Below, in pieces: positions 1-8,803 of a stretch of 64,000 bases of DNA. The notes under the pieces are model-generated. The model made no database searches. It worked only from the letters and a program-made list of their open reading frames with translations, and was not told the DNA's origin. The stretch's first letter is position 1. Each line of letters opens with the position of its first letter. The stretch is from positions 1-64,000 of the forward strand of contig PDPG01000046.1 in the NCBI GenBank assembly GCA_002747455.1, read 5' to 3'. Source of the DNA: Pseudomonadota bacterium (GTDB lineage: Bacteria; Pseudomonadota; Gammaproteobacteria; Thiotrichales; Thiotrichaceae). The translations under genes were made by a program, and so were the position numbers.

Positions 1-2
1 AG

Positions 3-470
3 TTTCCTTCTGATTACACACCGCCACCTGATTATCCTAGAGATGAATTATATTACACAACAATTGACCCTCTATATGCCCATTGCCCTAATACCAGTGT
101 GGCAGAGGCCTTGATTAAGATTAACCCTGATCTACGTAATATAGCGAATAAAGATAATGGAAATACCGCACTGCATAATTACGCCAAGCAGTTTACAGCT
201 TTTAATTATCTGGAAGAATACAATGCTACTGAAAATTGGGTGTCATTTGGAGAAAAGCTCATTACTAAAGTGAATGTAAATATACAAAATAAAAAAGGCC
301 AAACACCACTGCATCTATTATTAACCGTCTACTCCCCCCTGAGTAAAGAACGTCTAGCCTTTGCTAAAGCCATAATACATGCAGGTGCAGACCTCGACCT
401 AAGAGATAAAAAAGGAGTATCTGTACGTGATTTGATGCTTAGGTATTCAGGGATGATGCCGCTGCCTTAA
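3..470 (+). CDS. Ankyrin-repeat protein, 3' part (cut by window edge)
   Basis: The reading frame is open back to the window edge, so this is the C-terminal part of a longer protein; the GTG at 99 is only an internal candidate start. Two ankyrin-like units are visible: one around the words 'DNGNTALHNYAKQF' and a second starting 'VNIQNKKGQTPLHLLL' and running on through 'IIHAGADLDLRDKKGVSV'. Ankyrin repeats mediate protein-protein contacts; no catalytic domain is seen in this fragment. The upstream part is Pro/Tyr/Asp-rich and resembles nothing I recognise. It ends about 130 bases before the cobalamin riboswitch and is probably not part of that operon. The ankyrin assignment is good; the biological role is unknown. 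Confidence 0.7.
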   Translation, partial: FPSDYTPPPDYPRDELYYTTIDPLYAHCPNTSVAEALIKINPDLRNIANKDNGNTALHNYAKQFTAFNYLEEYNATENWVSFGEKLITKVNVNIQNKKGQTPLHLLLTVYSPLSKERLAFAKAIIHAGADLDLRDKKGVSVRDLMLRYSGMMPLP

Positions 471-597
471 GATATTAGATGTAATATTATGTCAGATTGT
501 AAGTCAATAACTGTAAGATTTCCCTGAGTTTAGTCGTTGGGGCTACTCGCGTGACACCTTGACACTGCCAGAAACACTCCCCCATAATCGACGGATT

Positions 598-770
598 GAA
601 CGGTGCTGGCGGCATGTGAATGATTGCCAGATTAAATGGGAAGTCGGTGCGCATTGTGTTTTTTTGTTATCCCGACGCTGCCCCCGCAACGGTAAATGGC
701 TTGTCCATGAGTCCGAAACCAGCCGCTCAATAAAGCCGATAGGTGTCGCGGAGGGCTGCACCGTGCGTTT
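598..770 (+). promoter_or_regulatory. Cobalamin (AdoCbl) riboswitch
   Basis: Conserved blocks of the cobalamin riboswitch are readable in order: 'GGTGCTGGCGGCATGTGAA' at 602-620, 'AAATGGGAAGTCGGTGCG' at 634-651, 'CGCTGCCCCCGCAACGGTAA' at 676-695, and the B12-box-like 'GAGTCCGAAACCAGCC' at 709-724. A G/C-rich stretch at 745-775 probably holds the expression platform. The element lies just upstream of a cobalt/nickel ECF transporter operon, the classical genomic setting, where corrinoid binding lowers expression. Outer boundaries are approximate because the P1 stem was not folded by computation. Confidence 0.9.
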
Positions 771-868
771 ACCGATATTTCAGTATCCGCCACTCCCTCT
801 CCACCTTCTTGATAAACGCATTCGGTTGAGTCTATCGCGACCCCGTGTGCTTCCAAGGAGATTTAGAT

Positions 869-1678
869 TTGAAATTCCGTTCATTACTGGCAGGGCTTGG
901 ATTCGGCCTATTAGCGAGTCAAACTGCGTTCGCCCACTTTCAGATGTTGCAAGTTGATGACTACCTACGCACAAAAGGTGGCAAAGTGACCGTGAATATG
1001 CCATTCACTCACCCGTCTCACGGCGGGCCGATGATGGATATGGGGCAACCGCTGTCGGTACAAGTGTCGCATAAAGGCAAGACCACCGACCTGTTGGATA
1101 AGGTGACTCCCGTCACTTGGCAAGGCACTGAGAATAGTGCCAAGGCATTTAAGGCTGAGGCGAAGCTGCGCGGACTGGGTGATTACGTCTTTACCATGAC
1201 TCCAGAGCCTTATCTGGAAACCAGTGAGGATGCTTATATCCAGCAGTTCACTAAGACCATCGTGAATGTGGGTGGTTTACCAACGACCTGGAATGAGCCA
1301 CTTAATAACGTCGCTGAAATTGTGCCAGATCAGCCGCCTTATGCTGTGTACGCGGGCGGTCTGTTTAGTGGTGTGGTGTTGGCAGATGGTAAGCCAGTTC
1401 CCGGCGCTGAAGTGGAAGTCGAGTTCCTGAACTATGACATCAATAAAGCGGGCGATGGCTTTACTAAAGACCCCTATGTTGAGTATCCCGTTGAGAATAT
1501 TAATATCGCCACAGTGGTTACCGACGATAATGGTCGCTTCTTTTTTGGTGTGCCACACGCCGGCTACTGGGGATTTGCTGCGTTGGGGGTAGGTGCCAAG
1601 AAGGAATATAAGGGCAAAGAGTTATCTCAAGACGCAGTACTTTGGATTCAAGCACATCAACTGAAAAAATTGAGATAA
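869..1678 (+). CDS. DUF4198 (NikK/CbiK-like) periplasmic component of Co/Ni ECF transporter
   Basis: First gene under the cobalamin riboswitch. I chose the TTG at 869 because an AAGGAG stands at 855-860, eight bases upstream; a GTG at 845 would remove that spacing. The TTG start gives a clean signal peptide (MKFRSLLAGLGFGLLAS, then QTAFA, cleavage before HFQML). The mature protein of about 250 residues has DUF4198 features, ending in a carboxypeptidase-regulatory-like beta domain with 'PVPGAEVEVEF' and 'DDNGRFFFGVPHAGYWGF'. In NikKMLQO-type ECF systems this protein is an extracytoplasmic accessory for Ni/Co uptake. The CbiM start follows four bases after the stop, so the genes are almost certainly co-translated. 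The riboswitch argues for cobalt as substrate, but nickel is not excluded. Confidence 0.85.
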   Translation: MKFRSLLAGLGFGLLASQTAFAHFQMLQVDDYLRTKGGKVTVNMPFTHPSHGGPMMDMGQPLSVQVSHKGKTTDLLDKVTPVTWQGTENSAKAFKAEAKLRGLGDYVFTMTPEPYLETSEDAYIQQFTKTIVNVGGLPTTWNEPLNNVAEIVPDQPPYAVYAGGLFSGVVLADGKPVPGAEVEVEFLNYDINKAGDGFTKDPYVEYPVENINIATVVTDDNGRFFFGVPHAGYWGFAALGVGAKKEYKGKELSQDAVLWIQAHQLKKLR

Positions 1679-1681
1679 ATC

Positions 1682-2293
1682 ATGCATATCGTTGATGGTG
1701 CATTATCCGATTCGGTGGTCATCGGCGGGGCTGTACTAGCCGCCGCCGGTGTTGCTTATGGTCTGCGCAAAATGGATCTTGACCGTATCCCACAGGTCGG
1801 CATGTTAAGCGCGACATTCTTTGTTGCTTCGTTAATTCACGTACCCGTTGGCCCCTCCAGCCTGCATTTGATTCTGAATGGCTTGATCGGTTTGGCACTT
1901 GGCTGGACGGCATTTCCTGCTTTGTTTATTGCATTACTGCTGCAAGCCGCCTTTTTTGGTTTCGGGGGGGTGGTTGTATTGGGTGTGAATACGCTCAATA
2001 TCGCAGTGCCTGCGGTAATTATGGGGCTGTTGTGCCGACCTAAACTGCAAACCAGTTCGCCTGGGCAAGCGGCGATTTGGGGCGGTGTGGCTGGTGCAGG
2101 TTCCATTGCGCTCACGGCCATTATGGTGGCTGCTTCGCTGGCGCTGAGCGGTGATGCCTTTGTGCCTGCCGCAAAACTGGCCGTGTTGAGCCACATTCCT
2201 GTGCTGGTGGTGGAGGCATTAGTGACAGCAGCAGCAGTATTTTTGCTGATACGGGTTAAGCCGGAATTTTTTGACCCAATGGAGGCTAAATAA
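1682..2293 (+). CDS. cbiM: CbiM, substrate-capture membrane subunit of Co/Ni ECF transporter
   Basis: 203 residues, polytopic. The N-terminus MHIVDGALSD is the family hallmark: the exposed Met1-His2 amino terminus inserts into the membrane pore and helps bind Co2+/Ni2+. The segment 'HVPVGPSSLHLILNGLIGL' and the later 'FGFGGVVVLGVNTLNIAVPA' are strongly conserved CbiM/NikM motifs. Five or six hydrophobic helices are visible. The length is typical of the short CbiM form. The stop codon overlaps the next ATG by one base. It works with CbiQ (T component) and CbiO (ATPase) encoded downstream. Confidence 0.95.
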   Translation: MHIVDGALSDSVVIGGAVLAAAGVAYGLRKMDLDRIPQVGMLSATFFVASLIHVPVGPSSLHLILNGLIGLALGWTAFPALFIALLLQAAFFGFGGVVVLGVNTLNIAVPAVIMGLLCRPKLQTSSPGQAAIWGGVAGAGSIALTAIMVAASLALSGDAFVPAAKLAVLSHIPVLVVEALVTAAAVFLLIRVKPEFFDPMEAK

Positions 2294-2964
2294 TGAGCTT
2301 AGAGGTAACGAAACGGACAAGTCGTACTCCGTTGTTCTCCGGTTTGTTAAGCAAGCTAGTGCTGTGCTTATTGATGGTGGGGTTTGTCGCTCCCGCTGTT
2401 GCCCACAATGTCGTGGCAGGTGCTTATGCAGATGGTATGACCATTGAGGGAGAGATTGGCTTTTCCAATGGCGACATGGCGGAAGCAGGTGTGGTTGTAG
2501 TTGTGTTCAATGAGGCAGGCGATAAGCTGGGCGAAGCCGTTGTGCAAGAGGGCGGGGTCTTTAGCTATCAGGCCAAAGCGGTGCAGAAGCACATCCTACG
2601 AGCAGACCTAAGCTCAGGCCATATTGCTGAAATGGTGGTTGAAGCTGATGACTTGTCTGCGGATGACGATACGGCCAGCTCAGCGGCAGCGCCTGCCAGC
2701 AAGAGCGACAACCAAGCGACTCAGGGTAATCGTCCAGCCAATGTCGCTGGATCTGCGGGTGTCGCTGTGGGTGTTACTCCGGCTGAGTTAAAGTCGATGG
2801 TTCGTAGTGCTGTTGCGCAGCAGGTTCGTCCACTGCAAAAAGAACTTCGTTCATATAAAGAAAAGGTCATGTTTCGGGATATTGCCGGTGGTCTGGGCTT
2901 TATTTTCGGACTCTTTGGCGTAGCGGCATGGGTGGCTTCAAAGCGTCAGGATAAGAAAGGCTGA
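2293..2964 (+). CDS. NikL/CbiL-like accessory component of Co/Ni ECF transporter
   Basis: 223 residues. Residues 1-37 form a long signal sequence ending 'APAVA' before HNVVAGAYADG. The mature start AHNVVAGAYADGMTIEGEIG matches the N-terminus of NikL-type proteins (AHxVxVxAYxxGxxVxGE). A beta-rich domain (to about residue 115) is followed by a low-complexity Ala/Ser/Asp linker, a short helical part (PAELKSMVRSAVAQQVRPLQ) and a C-terminal membrane helix at about 195-215 ending in KRQDKKG. It replaces CbiN in KMLQO-type transporters. Start and stop overlap both neighbours (TAATG and TGATG), showing translational coupling. Confidence 0.8.
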   Translation: MSLEVTKRTSRTPLFSGLLSKLVLCLLMVGFVAPAVAHNVVAGAYADGMTIEGEIGFSNGDMAEAGVVVVVFNEAGDKLGEAVVQEGGVFSYQAKAVQKHILRADLSSGHIAEMVVEADDLSADDDTASSAAAPASKSDNQATQGNRPANVAGSAGVAVGVTPAELKSMVRSAVAQQVRPLQKELRSYKEKVMFRDIAGGLGFIFGLFGVAAWVASKRQDKKG

Positions 2965-3752
2965 TGCCACAGTTTCTTGAACACAGCATGACCTCGTGGC
3001 GGGGTCAGCGATTTGGGCGCAGTAAGAACTGGGTAGATAAGTTCGATCCACGTGCGCGAATGGTAGCAACGCTCATTTTTGCGCTGGCCGTGGTGTTTAG
3101 TAGAACGCTGTGGTTGCCTTTTTTGGGCTTGCTGCTGGCGCTGGCCTTTGCCTTGAGCGCCTCGCTCGACTTCCACCGCACCTTGCGCCGCATGGTTGCA
3201 ATGGATATGTTTATCGTGGTGATGGTAATTATGTTGCCATTTACCATGAGCGGCGATGTGATGTTTCATGTGTTTGGCTTTGCCGCCAGCAAGCAGGGTT
3301 TGCTCTATGCGATTAATATCGGTTTGAAAGCGAACGCGGTGGTGCTGATTTTATTGGCACTGGTGGGTACGCTTGAGGCTAGCACCTTGGGGCATACGTT
3401 GGCGCGTTTGAAAGTGCCGGAGAAGTTAGTTCATTTATTGCTGTTTACCGTGCGCTATCTGGATGTTATTAGCCGCGAATACAACCGTATGCGTAAGGCA
3501 ATGAAAGCTCGTGCGTTTGTGCCCAAAAATAACTTACACACATGGCGCTCATTTGGCTATTTGATTGGCATGTTGCTGGTACGCAGTCTGGAGCGTTCCG
3601 AGCGTACCTTTGCTGCCATGAAATGTCGTGGCTACTGCGGTAAGCTGTATCTGTTTGATGTCATGCAGTGGCAGTTAAGAGATAGTTTATTATTGGTGTC
3701 AGTGGTGGTGTTTGCCCTCTTTGGCATTATTTTCGGAGCGTATGTCACATGA
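2964..3752 (+). CDS. cbiQ: CbiQ, transmembrane (T) subunit of Co/Ni ECF transporter
   Basis: 262 residues with about six membrane segments. The coupling-helix region carries the expected motifs 'SREYNRMRKAMKARAF' and 'RSLERSERTFAAMKCRGYCG' that contact the CbiO ATPase (the conserved A-R-G type signatures). The N-terminal 'WVDKFDPRARMVATLIFALAV' is also typical. It starts inside the stop of the NikL-like gene and its stop overlaps the cbiO start by four bases (ATGA). Confidence 0.92.
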   Translation: MPQFLEHSMTSWRGQRFGRSKNWVDKFDPRARMVATLIFALAVVFSRTLWLPFLGLLLALAFALSASLDFHRTLRRMVAMDMFIVVMVIMLPFTMSGDVMFHVFGFAASKQGLLYAINIGLKANAVVLILLALVGTLEASTLGHTLARLKVPEKLVHLLLFTVRYLDVISREYNRMRKAMKARAFVPKNNLHTWRSFGYLIGMLLVRSLERSERTFAAMKCRGYCGKLYLFDVMQWQLRDSLLLVSVVVFALFGIIFGAYVT

Positions 3753-4402
3753 GTGCATTACTTGCAATGGAGCAAGTTTCCTATTGTTATCCGGCACGTG
3801 ATTTAGTGCTGGATGAAGTTGATATTAGCCTGTTTGCCGGAGAGCGTGTTTCGCTGGAAGGAGGCAATGGTGCTGGTAAAACAACATTATTGAATTTACT
3901 CACGGGGCTTAATAAACCCAAGTCTGGCCGCATTATCGCATTTGGAAAAGAGCGTAAAGTGGAAGCGGACTTTGTGGAAGTGCGCAGTAAAGCCGGATTT
4001 TTATTCCAGGACCCGGACGACCAGCTATTTTGTCCAACGGTACTGGAGGACGTGGCTTTTGGCCCTCTGAATCAGGGAAAGACTGCCGACCAAGCCAAAG
4101 TCATTTCACGGGAGGTGTTGGATAGGCTGGGCATGGCGAGCTTTGAAAACCGCGTAACACACCAGCTGTCCGGTGGCGAAAAGCGTATGATTACATTGGC
4201 GGCGGTGTTGGCAATGGAGCCAGAGGTGTTATTGCTGGATGAGCCGTCGAATGCACTGGATAAAGCTGCTCGCGCCCGACTTATTGAAGTGCTGCAGGGC
4301 CTGCCACAAGCCATGTTGATTATTTCACACGAACCGGGATTACTGGATGCCTTGGTTACCCGCCGCACACGCTTGGAGGGAGGCAAAATTTTTAATGGCT
4401 AA
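3749..4402 (+). CDS. cbiO: CbiO, ATPase subunit of Co/Ni ECF transporter
   Basis: 217 residues. Walker A 'GGNGAGKTTLLN' at about residues 38-49, Q-loop 'FLFQDPDDQLF', ABC signature 'HQLSGGEKRMI', Walker B 'EVLLLDEPSNALD' and the switch histidine in 'LIISHEPG' are all present, so it should be an active ATPase. The 'DPDDQLF' motif is typical of ECF ATPases. It is the last transporter gene; its end overlaps the start of the His-tailed MFS gene by eight bases, which places that gene in the same transcript. Confidence 0.95.
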   Translation: MSALLAMEQVSYCYPARDLVLDEVDISLFAGERVSLEGGNGAGKTTLLNLLTGLNKPKSGRIIAFGKERKVEADFVEVRSKAGFLFQDPDDQLFCPTVLEDVAFGPLNQGKTADQAKVISREVLDRLGMASFENRVTHQLSGGEKRMITLAAVLAMEPEVLLLDEPSNALDKAARARLIEVLQGLPQAMLIISHEPGLLDALVTRRTRLEGGKIFNG

Positions 4403-5888
4403 GCGGCGGGGAGAGTCGCAAGCAAGCGACCAACGCTCTCCCTCAGTGGGGCATCGGAACGATGATGACGGCCACGGTCACATTACTTATGCACAAAAAG
4501 GTCGATCAATTAGCCTTTCCCCATTTGGAAACAGCACCTTTCGCTACCTTTTCGCAGCACAAATCACCTCTTTAATCGGCAGCGGATTTACCCAAGTGGC
4601 TTTAGCCTTATTGGCTTATGATCTGATGGGCCTTCATGCCGCCGCTGTGCTTGGCTTTGTCTGGGCATCGCGGGTGCTGGCTTCTGTTATTTTCGCCCCC
4701 ATTTTTGGTGGTTTGGTACATAAGTTGCCACGACAAGCGTGGTTGACTGGCTTGGACCTGGGGCGTGCCGTATTGGTACTGAGTTTGTTTTGGGTAGAGG
4801 ATGTCTGGGTACTCTACCCGTTGATCTTCCTGATTAACGTACTGTCTGCGGGCTTCACGCCAGTATTTCAGGCGGTACTGCCGGATGTTTTGCCCGATGA
4901 AGACACTTACACCCGCGCCTTATCCTATTCACGCCTGGCCTATGAACTGGAGCGAGTGCTCAGTCCGGCACTTGCTGGATTCGCCTTGTTCTTGATGAGC
5001 TTTAACGCGCTATTTGTCCTCAATTCGCTGAGCTTTGTGATCTCGGCTATGCTGTTGTGGTTGGCTACATTCCCACCCATGATACCCGGTGAGCGTACCG
5101 ATGGTGTTTGGCACAATATTGTTTTTGGTGTGAATGCCTATCTGCGCACGCCACGCTTACAGGGCTTGCTGGCCTTACATCTGGTGGTGGCGGCAACAGG
5201 TGCAATGGTGATCATTAATACCGTCGCCTATGTGCAAGGTGTGCTGGAATTAAGCGAACGTGCAACCGCTTGGGTGATGGCTGCATCGGGAATGGGTGCG
5301 GTGGTTGCCGCACAGATAACGCCGTGGTTACTGGAAAAGTATTTCGATGACCGCAGTCTGGTGCTGGCGGCAGGTGCGTTAATGCTACTGCCGATGTTGC
5401 CACTGATTCTTGGTCAGCCTAATGTGATTTATCTGGCAATCTTGTGGGCAGTGATTGGCTTTGCCTCGTCATTGGTACTGACCACTGCCGGGCGATTAGT
5501 GACACGGTCTTGCCAGAAAGCTGATCGTAGTGCATTTTTCTCCGCTAACTTTGCCTTGTCGCATTTGATGTGGCTCATTTGCTACCCGCTGGCGGGCTGG
5601 TGGGGGGATATCGGTACGGATACCGCCGCACTTGGCTTGGGTGTGGTTGGCCTGTTGGCGCTGGTAGCCGCATTTTGGCTGTGGCCAGCGCAGGACAGGG
5701 AGTCACTCAAGCATTATCATGCACAAATGGATCATCAACACCCGCATTATCATGATGAACACCATCAGCATGAACATGAAGGCTGGGAGGGTGAGGAGCC
5801 ACACGTACATTCGCATCACCACGATGCAATCCTGCATCGGCACAAATTTGTGATTGATGAGCACCATGAGCATTGGCCTAAGCATTAG
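4395..5888 (+). CDS. MFS transporter with histidine-rich C-terminal tail (NreB-like metal exporter candidate)
   Basis: The ATG at 4395 is preceded by GGAGGGAGG at 4376-4384; this start overlaps the cbiO end by eight bases. 497 residues with about 12 membrane helices (from residue ~38 to ~430) and general MFS character, e.g. 'LDLGRAVLVLSLF' and 'VLPDVLPDEDTYTRALSYS'. The last 60 residues contain 21 histidines in HxH/HHxH clusters, and the N-terminal tail also has 'DDDGHGH'. MFS proteins with such tails include NreB-type nickel efflux pumps. Its position at the end of a Co/Ni import operon suggests a role in Co/Ni homeostasis. Metal specificity and direction of transport are inference; the MFS assignment is firm. 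Confidence 0.8.
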   Translation: MAKRRGESQASDQRSPSVGHRNDDDGHGHITYAQKGRSISLSPFGNSTFRYLFAAQITSLIGSGFTQVALALLAYDLMGLHAAAVLGFVWASRVLASVIFAPIFGGLVHKLPRQAWLTGLDLGRAVLVLSLFWVEDVWVLYPLIFLINVLSAGFTPVFQAVLPDVLPDEDTYTRALSYSRLAYELERVLSPALAGFALFLMSFNALFVLNSLSFVISAMLLWLATFPPMIPGERTDGVWHNIVFGVNAYLRTPRLQGLLALHLVVAATGAMVIINTVAYVQGVLELSERATAWVMAASGMGAVVAAQITPWLLEKYFDDRSLVLAAGALMLLPMLPLILGQPNVIYLAILWAVIGFASSLVLTTAGRLVTRSCQKADRSAFFSANFALSHLMWLICYPLAGWWGDIGTDTAALGLGVVGLLALVAAFWLWPAQDRESLKHYHAQMDHQHPHYHDEHHQHEHEGWEGEEPHVHSHHHDAILHRHKFVIDEHHEHWPKH

Positions 5889-5936
5889 TGGTAGACTATC
5901 GGCGTTAAAATATCACCGATAATCAGGAGAAATATC

Positions 5937-6491
5937 ATGGCAGGCTCTCTACAGGATCAGCTACTGAGCGCGGGTTTGATTAAAGATCAGGACGCAAAAA
6001 ATATTAAGGCCAAGAAGCGCAAAGCAGAAAAACAAAGCCGCAAAAATAACACGGAGCTGGAAAACGAAGCCGCTAAACTGGCAGAGGCAGCGCGTGAGGA
6101 GCAGCGTCGCAAAAGCCAGGAATTAAATGCGCAGCGACGGGAGGAGATCGAGCGGAAAGCCATCGCTGCGCAGATTAAGCAAATCATTGAAATGAACACG
6201 ATTCCAAAAGGAAAGGGTGATGATTTGCTGGCGTATAACTTCACTGATTTCAACAAGGTGAAGACCATTTATGTGACCCCAAAAAACCATGACCTGATCG
6301 CGCGTGGGCGCTTGGCGATTGCTCGATTGAACGATGCGTATCACCTGATCCCAGCGGAAGCGGCAAATAAAATTATCGAGCGCGATGCGGCTACGATTGC
6401 GTTGTTAAATGATCCAATGGCGAATACCGATGCAGCGGTGGAAGATGATCCGTATGCGGAGTTTCAGATTCCTGATGATCTGATGTGGTGA
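5937..6491 (+). CDS. DUF2058 family protein
   Basis: 184 residues, start ATG with AGGAG at 5923-5927. The first half is a highly charged Lys/Glu/Arg/Gln coiled coil (residues ~20-85), beginning with the family-typical 'SLQDQLLSAGLI'. The second half holds the DUF2058 core: 'YNFTDFNKVKTIYVT', 'LIARGRLAIARL' and 'YHLIPAEAANKI'. Members are small cytosolic proteins (E. coli YaiL type) thought to associate with nucleic acid; no enzymatic function is established. It stands alone and ends at a strong hairpin terminator. Confidence 0.85.
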   Translation: MAGSLQDQLLSAGLIKDQDAKNIKAKKRKAEKQSRKNNTELENEAAKLAEAAREEQRRKSQELNAQRREEIERKAIAAQIKQIIEMNTIPKGKGDDLLAYNFTDFNKVKTIYVTPKNHDLIARGRLAIARLNDAYHLIPAEAANKIIERDAATIALLNDPMANTDAAVEDDPYAEFQIPDDLMW

Positions 6492-6516
6492 TGGGAGCCG
6501 CACCTGCAAGTAAACC

Positions 6517-6553
6517 AAAAAGCCCCCTTCCTTTTTATGGGAAGGGGGCTTTC
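6517..6553. terminator. Bidirectional rho-independent terminator
   Basis: A near-perfect stem (AAAGCCCCCTTCC pairing with GGAAGGGGGCTTT) with a short loop. A-tracts on the left and T-rich sequence on the right let it serve both the DUF2058 gene (plus) and the CAP lipoprotein gene (minus), which converge here. Confidence 0.88.
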
Positions 6554-6614
6554 GTTATCCGATTCGGAGGAGATACTCCTACCTCATCGTTTGTGGTTAC
6601 ATCTCAGTAATCAA

Positions 6615-8507
6615 CTACTCACACGTCAGGGTTTCGGACTTATATGTCGAACCATCTTCACAATCTGCCGCAGAGGGAGCAATGAATGTGGGTGCTGGGG
6701 TAATTTTGTCGTCTGCCTTTGGTTCGTAGCTAGTGCTCGGGTCAAACGCATGCATGACAATTTTTACAGTCCTCTTCCTGTATGTTTTACCATCAGCGTC
6801 ATGTGTGTAATCACTAACTGCAGAGTTCTTTATTGCGCCACCAAGTAGCCCTTCGGTGTCTCCCCCGGAATCGTTCCCTGGGGCAGCATAATTGTTTTTT
6901 AGGCCAGTAATCGTAATAAAAGTACGGTGACCATACTCACTTGGTTCGGCGGGGTTCGACCTGGTTGCTTCTCTATCGTTATACATCCAGTTGTAGACAG
7001 ATTGCGCTTCCGGCTCCCCAATTTCTGGATCGACACCTGGGAAATACTTATCGAAAAAGGCTAAGTTTTCACCTTGGGCCAAGAAGTCGGCATTGCCACC
7101 ATCTGCTGTATTTACTCCAGAGTCAGCTATGCGAGCAGTGTAATAATTACTTGTGCCCTCCTTACCATGACTAAAGAAGTCCTCTTCCGTCATTTTATCG
7201 GCCCACTCTTGGGCAGTAGTCACCATACGTGGATCAATGCCCTCAAATGGAACCAAGCCTCTATCGCAGCGCTCACTATTCACTAAATACAAAATCTTCT
7301 GGGATGATGAGTAAGAATCCCAAACTTCCTGCGTCGGCATTCGAAGCTTTTCTTTGATCGTTGGGTCCATCTCTCTGGCAGCGTCAAACTCAGCCTTTAT
7401 GTCAGCCACACTGAACTTATCGGCTGCAACATTATTCTGCTTGTTTGACCAAGGCCTATCATCCATTTGCCTGTGAATAAACAAGTCACCTCTATTGGTT
7501 GTGTAATCATTTTCTCCAGTGTTAGCAAATTTCTCCTCAGTCGTTGCATTACACTTAAGCGTGAAAGTAGATGCCGTTACAGTAACGGGGTCGGACTTAA
7601 CTCCCTCACCTGTGACTGGTGTACCACCCCCATCAGCTACTGGCGTAACAGCAAACCTGATTTTCGCATCAATATCCGCTCTTGTTACTACATAGGTTTT
7701 TTCCGTTTCGTTAGAGATCAATTCGCCATTGCGGAACCAGCTAAAAGTGGATGCCCCTTCATCACCACTCCCATTCTTTATGTAGGTGTACACACCCGTT
7801 AGCTCATTGCCCAGTGAAGGTTCACCCGTGATCCTAACCTCAGTCGCGAGCGGGATACCGGTTTTTTGAATTGTAATTTCGAGGGACTTCTTCTCAGAGC
7901 CAGTTGACTCACCAGCTAAAGCTACCGGGGTGACCGCAAATGTAATTTTCTTGTCCTCATCATCAGTCACTGCAACGTAGGTCTTTCCAGTAGCGTCAGC
8001 GATCGGAGCACCATCACGCAGCCAGCGGAAAGTAGATGTCCCCTCGTCATCACCATCGGCATCCTCGTAGTCATACATACCCGTTAGCGTGTTGCCTACT
8101 AAAGGCGTGCCCGTGATCCGAACATTAGTTGCAGTTGGAGCACGGTTTTTTGGTGGGATTTTAACAGGAGAAGACTCAACCTTAGAGCCGGTGGGTTCGC
8201 CGGTCAAAGCCACTGGTGTAACTACAAACGTAATAGTTTTATCCAAGTCATCAGCCGTAATCACATAGGTGGCCTTGGTGGCACCAGCGATTGCTTCACC
8301 GTTACGCAGCCAGCTGAACTTGGAGGCACCTTCCTTATCGTCGTCCTCATCCTTGTAGGTGTATTTTCCAGTCAGGGTTTGACCAACGGCTTTATCCCCA
8401 CTGATAGCAACGCCACTCGCTGTAGGTGCTTTATTCTTGTCATCCTCATCGCACGCAGCCAGCAGCACTGACAAAGAACACGCCAACAAGATTTTCTTAA
8501 ACGTCAT
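6615..8507 (-). CDS. CAP-domain (SCP-like) lipoprotein with three Ig-like repeats
   Basis: 630 residues. The N-terminus MTFKKILLACSLSVLLAAC ends in a lipobox (LAAC), so the protein is a lipoprotein; GAGGA stands ahead of the ATG. Three homologous units of about 90 residues follow (about 27-115, 118-208, 213-310), each with 'APTAxxVxIxG', 'GxxLTGxYxY', 'FxWLRxGxxI' and 'ITFxVTPVA', an Ig/cadherin-like adhesive fold. Residues ~370-600 form a CAP domain: 'LYLVNSERCDRGLVPF', 'AQEWADKMTEEDFFSHG', 'AQGENLAFF' and 'YGHRTFITI', with the cavity His/Glu residues in place. CAP proteins of bacteria are secreted, with no uniform activity. The 296 bases upstream (8508-8803) hold its promoter region; I see no other gene there. 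Confidence 0.85.
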   Translation of the reverse strand: MTFKKILLACSLSVLLAACDEDDKNKAPTASGVAISGDKAVGQTLTGKYTYKDEDDDKEGASKFSWLRNGEAIAGATKATYVITADDLDKTITFVVTPVALTGEPTGSKVESSPVKIPPKNRAPTATNVRITGTPLVGNTLTGMYDYEDADGDDEGTSTFRWLRDGAPIADATGKTYVAVTDDEDKKITFAVTPVALAGESTGSEKKSLEITIQKTGIPLATEVRITGEPSLGNELTGVYTYIKNGSGDEGASTFSWFRNGELISNETEKTYVVTRADIDAKIRFAVTPVADGGGTPVTGEGVKSDPVTVTASTFTLKCNATTEEKFANTGENDYTTNRGDLFIHRQMDDRPWSNKQNNVAADKFSVADIKAEFDAAREMDPTIKEKLRMPTQEVWDSYSSSQKILYLVNSERCDRGLVPFEGIDPRMVTTAQEWADKMTEEDFFSHGKEGTSNYYTARIADSGVNTADGGNADFLAQGENLAFFDKYFPGVDPEIGEPEAQSVYNWMYNDREATRSNPAEPSEYGHRTFITITGLKNNYAAPGNDSGGDTEGLLGGAIKNSAVSDYTHDADGKTYRKRTVKIVMHAFDPSTSYEPKADDKITPAPTFIAPSAADCEDGSTYKSETLTCE

Positions 8508-8803
8508 GTTTGATTTCCTCGGTAAGATTTACCCAAATATTTTAGCTTCTGACTGTAATTTGCCGTCGTCACCCCAAAAAGACAGCGGAGTAACCTGACT
8601 GCAAACTGAACAGCACTGAGCGGATTTTGATCTTACACTGAGAAATTAGTTTATAACAAGCCTTATATTTTAAAAATTAGTGCATTAGTGCGGGGGGATG
8701 TACATTAAGTATATGCATAAAAAGTAACGTTCAGAATTTATCCCTCTACTGATGATAATTGTAGCGATTGTCTGGTAACTCGCCGGAGTGATGAGAAGAA
8801 CAC

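Noticed and set aside
559..957. Open frame of 132 codons across the riboswitch region
   Set aside because: It overlaps the conserved cobalamin riboswitch blocks and the start of the DUF4198 gene; its product (Arg/Cys/Pro-rich) looks random.
5703..5885. Antisense frame of 60 codons rich in Met/Ile opposite the MFS tail
   Set aside because: It is the mirror of the His-codon repeats (CAT/CAC read backward gives ATG/GTG) and has no ribosome-binding site.
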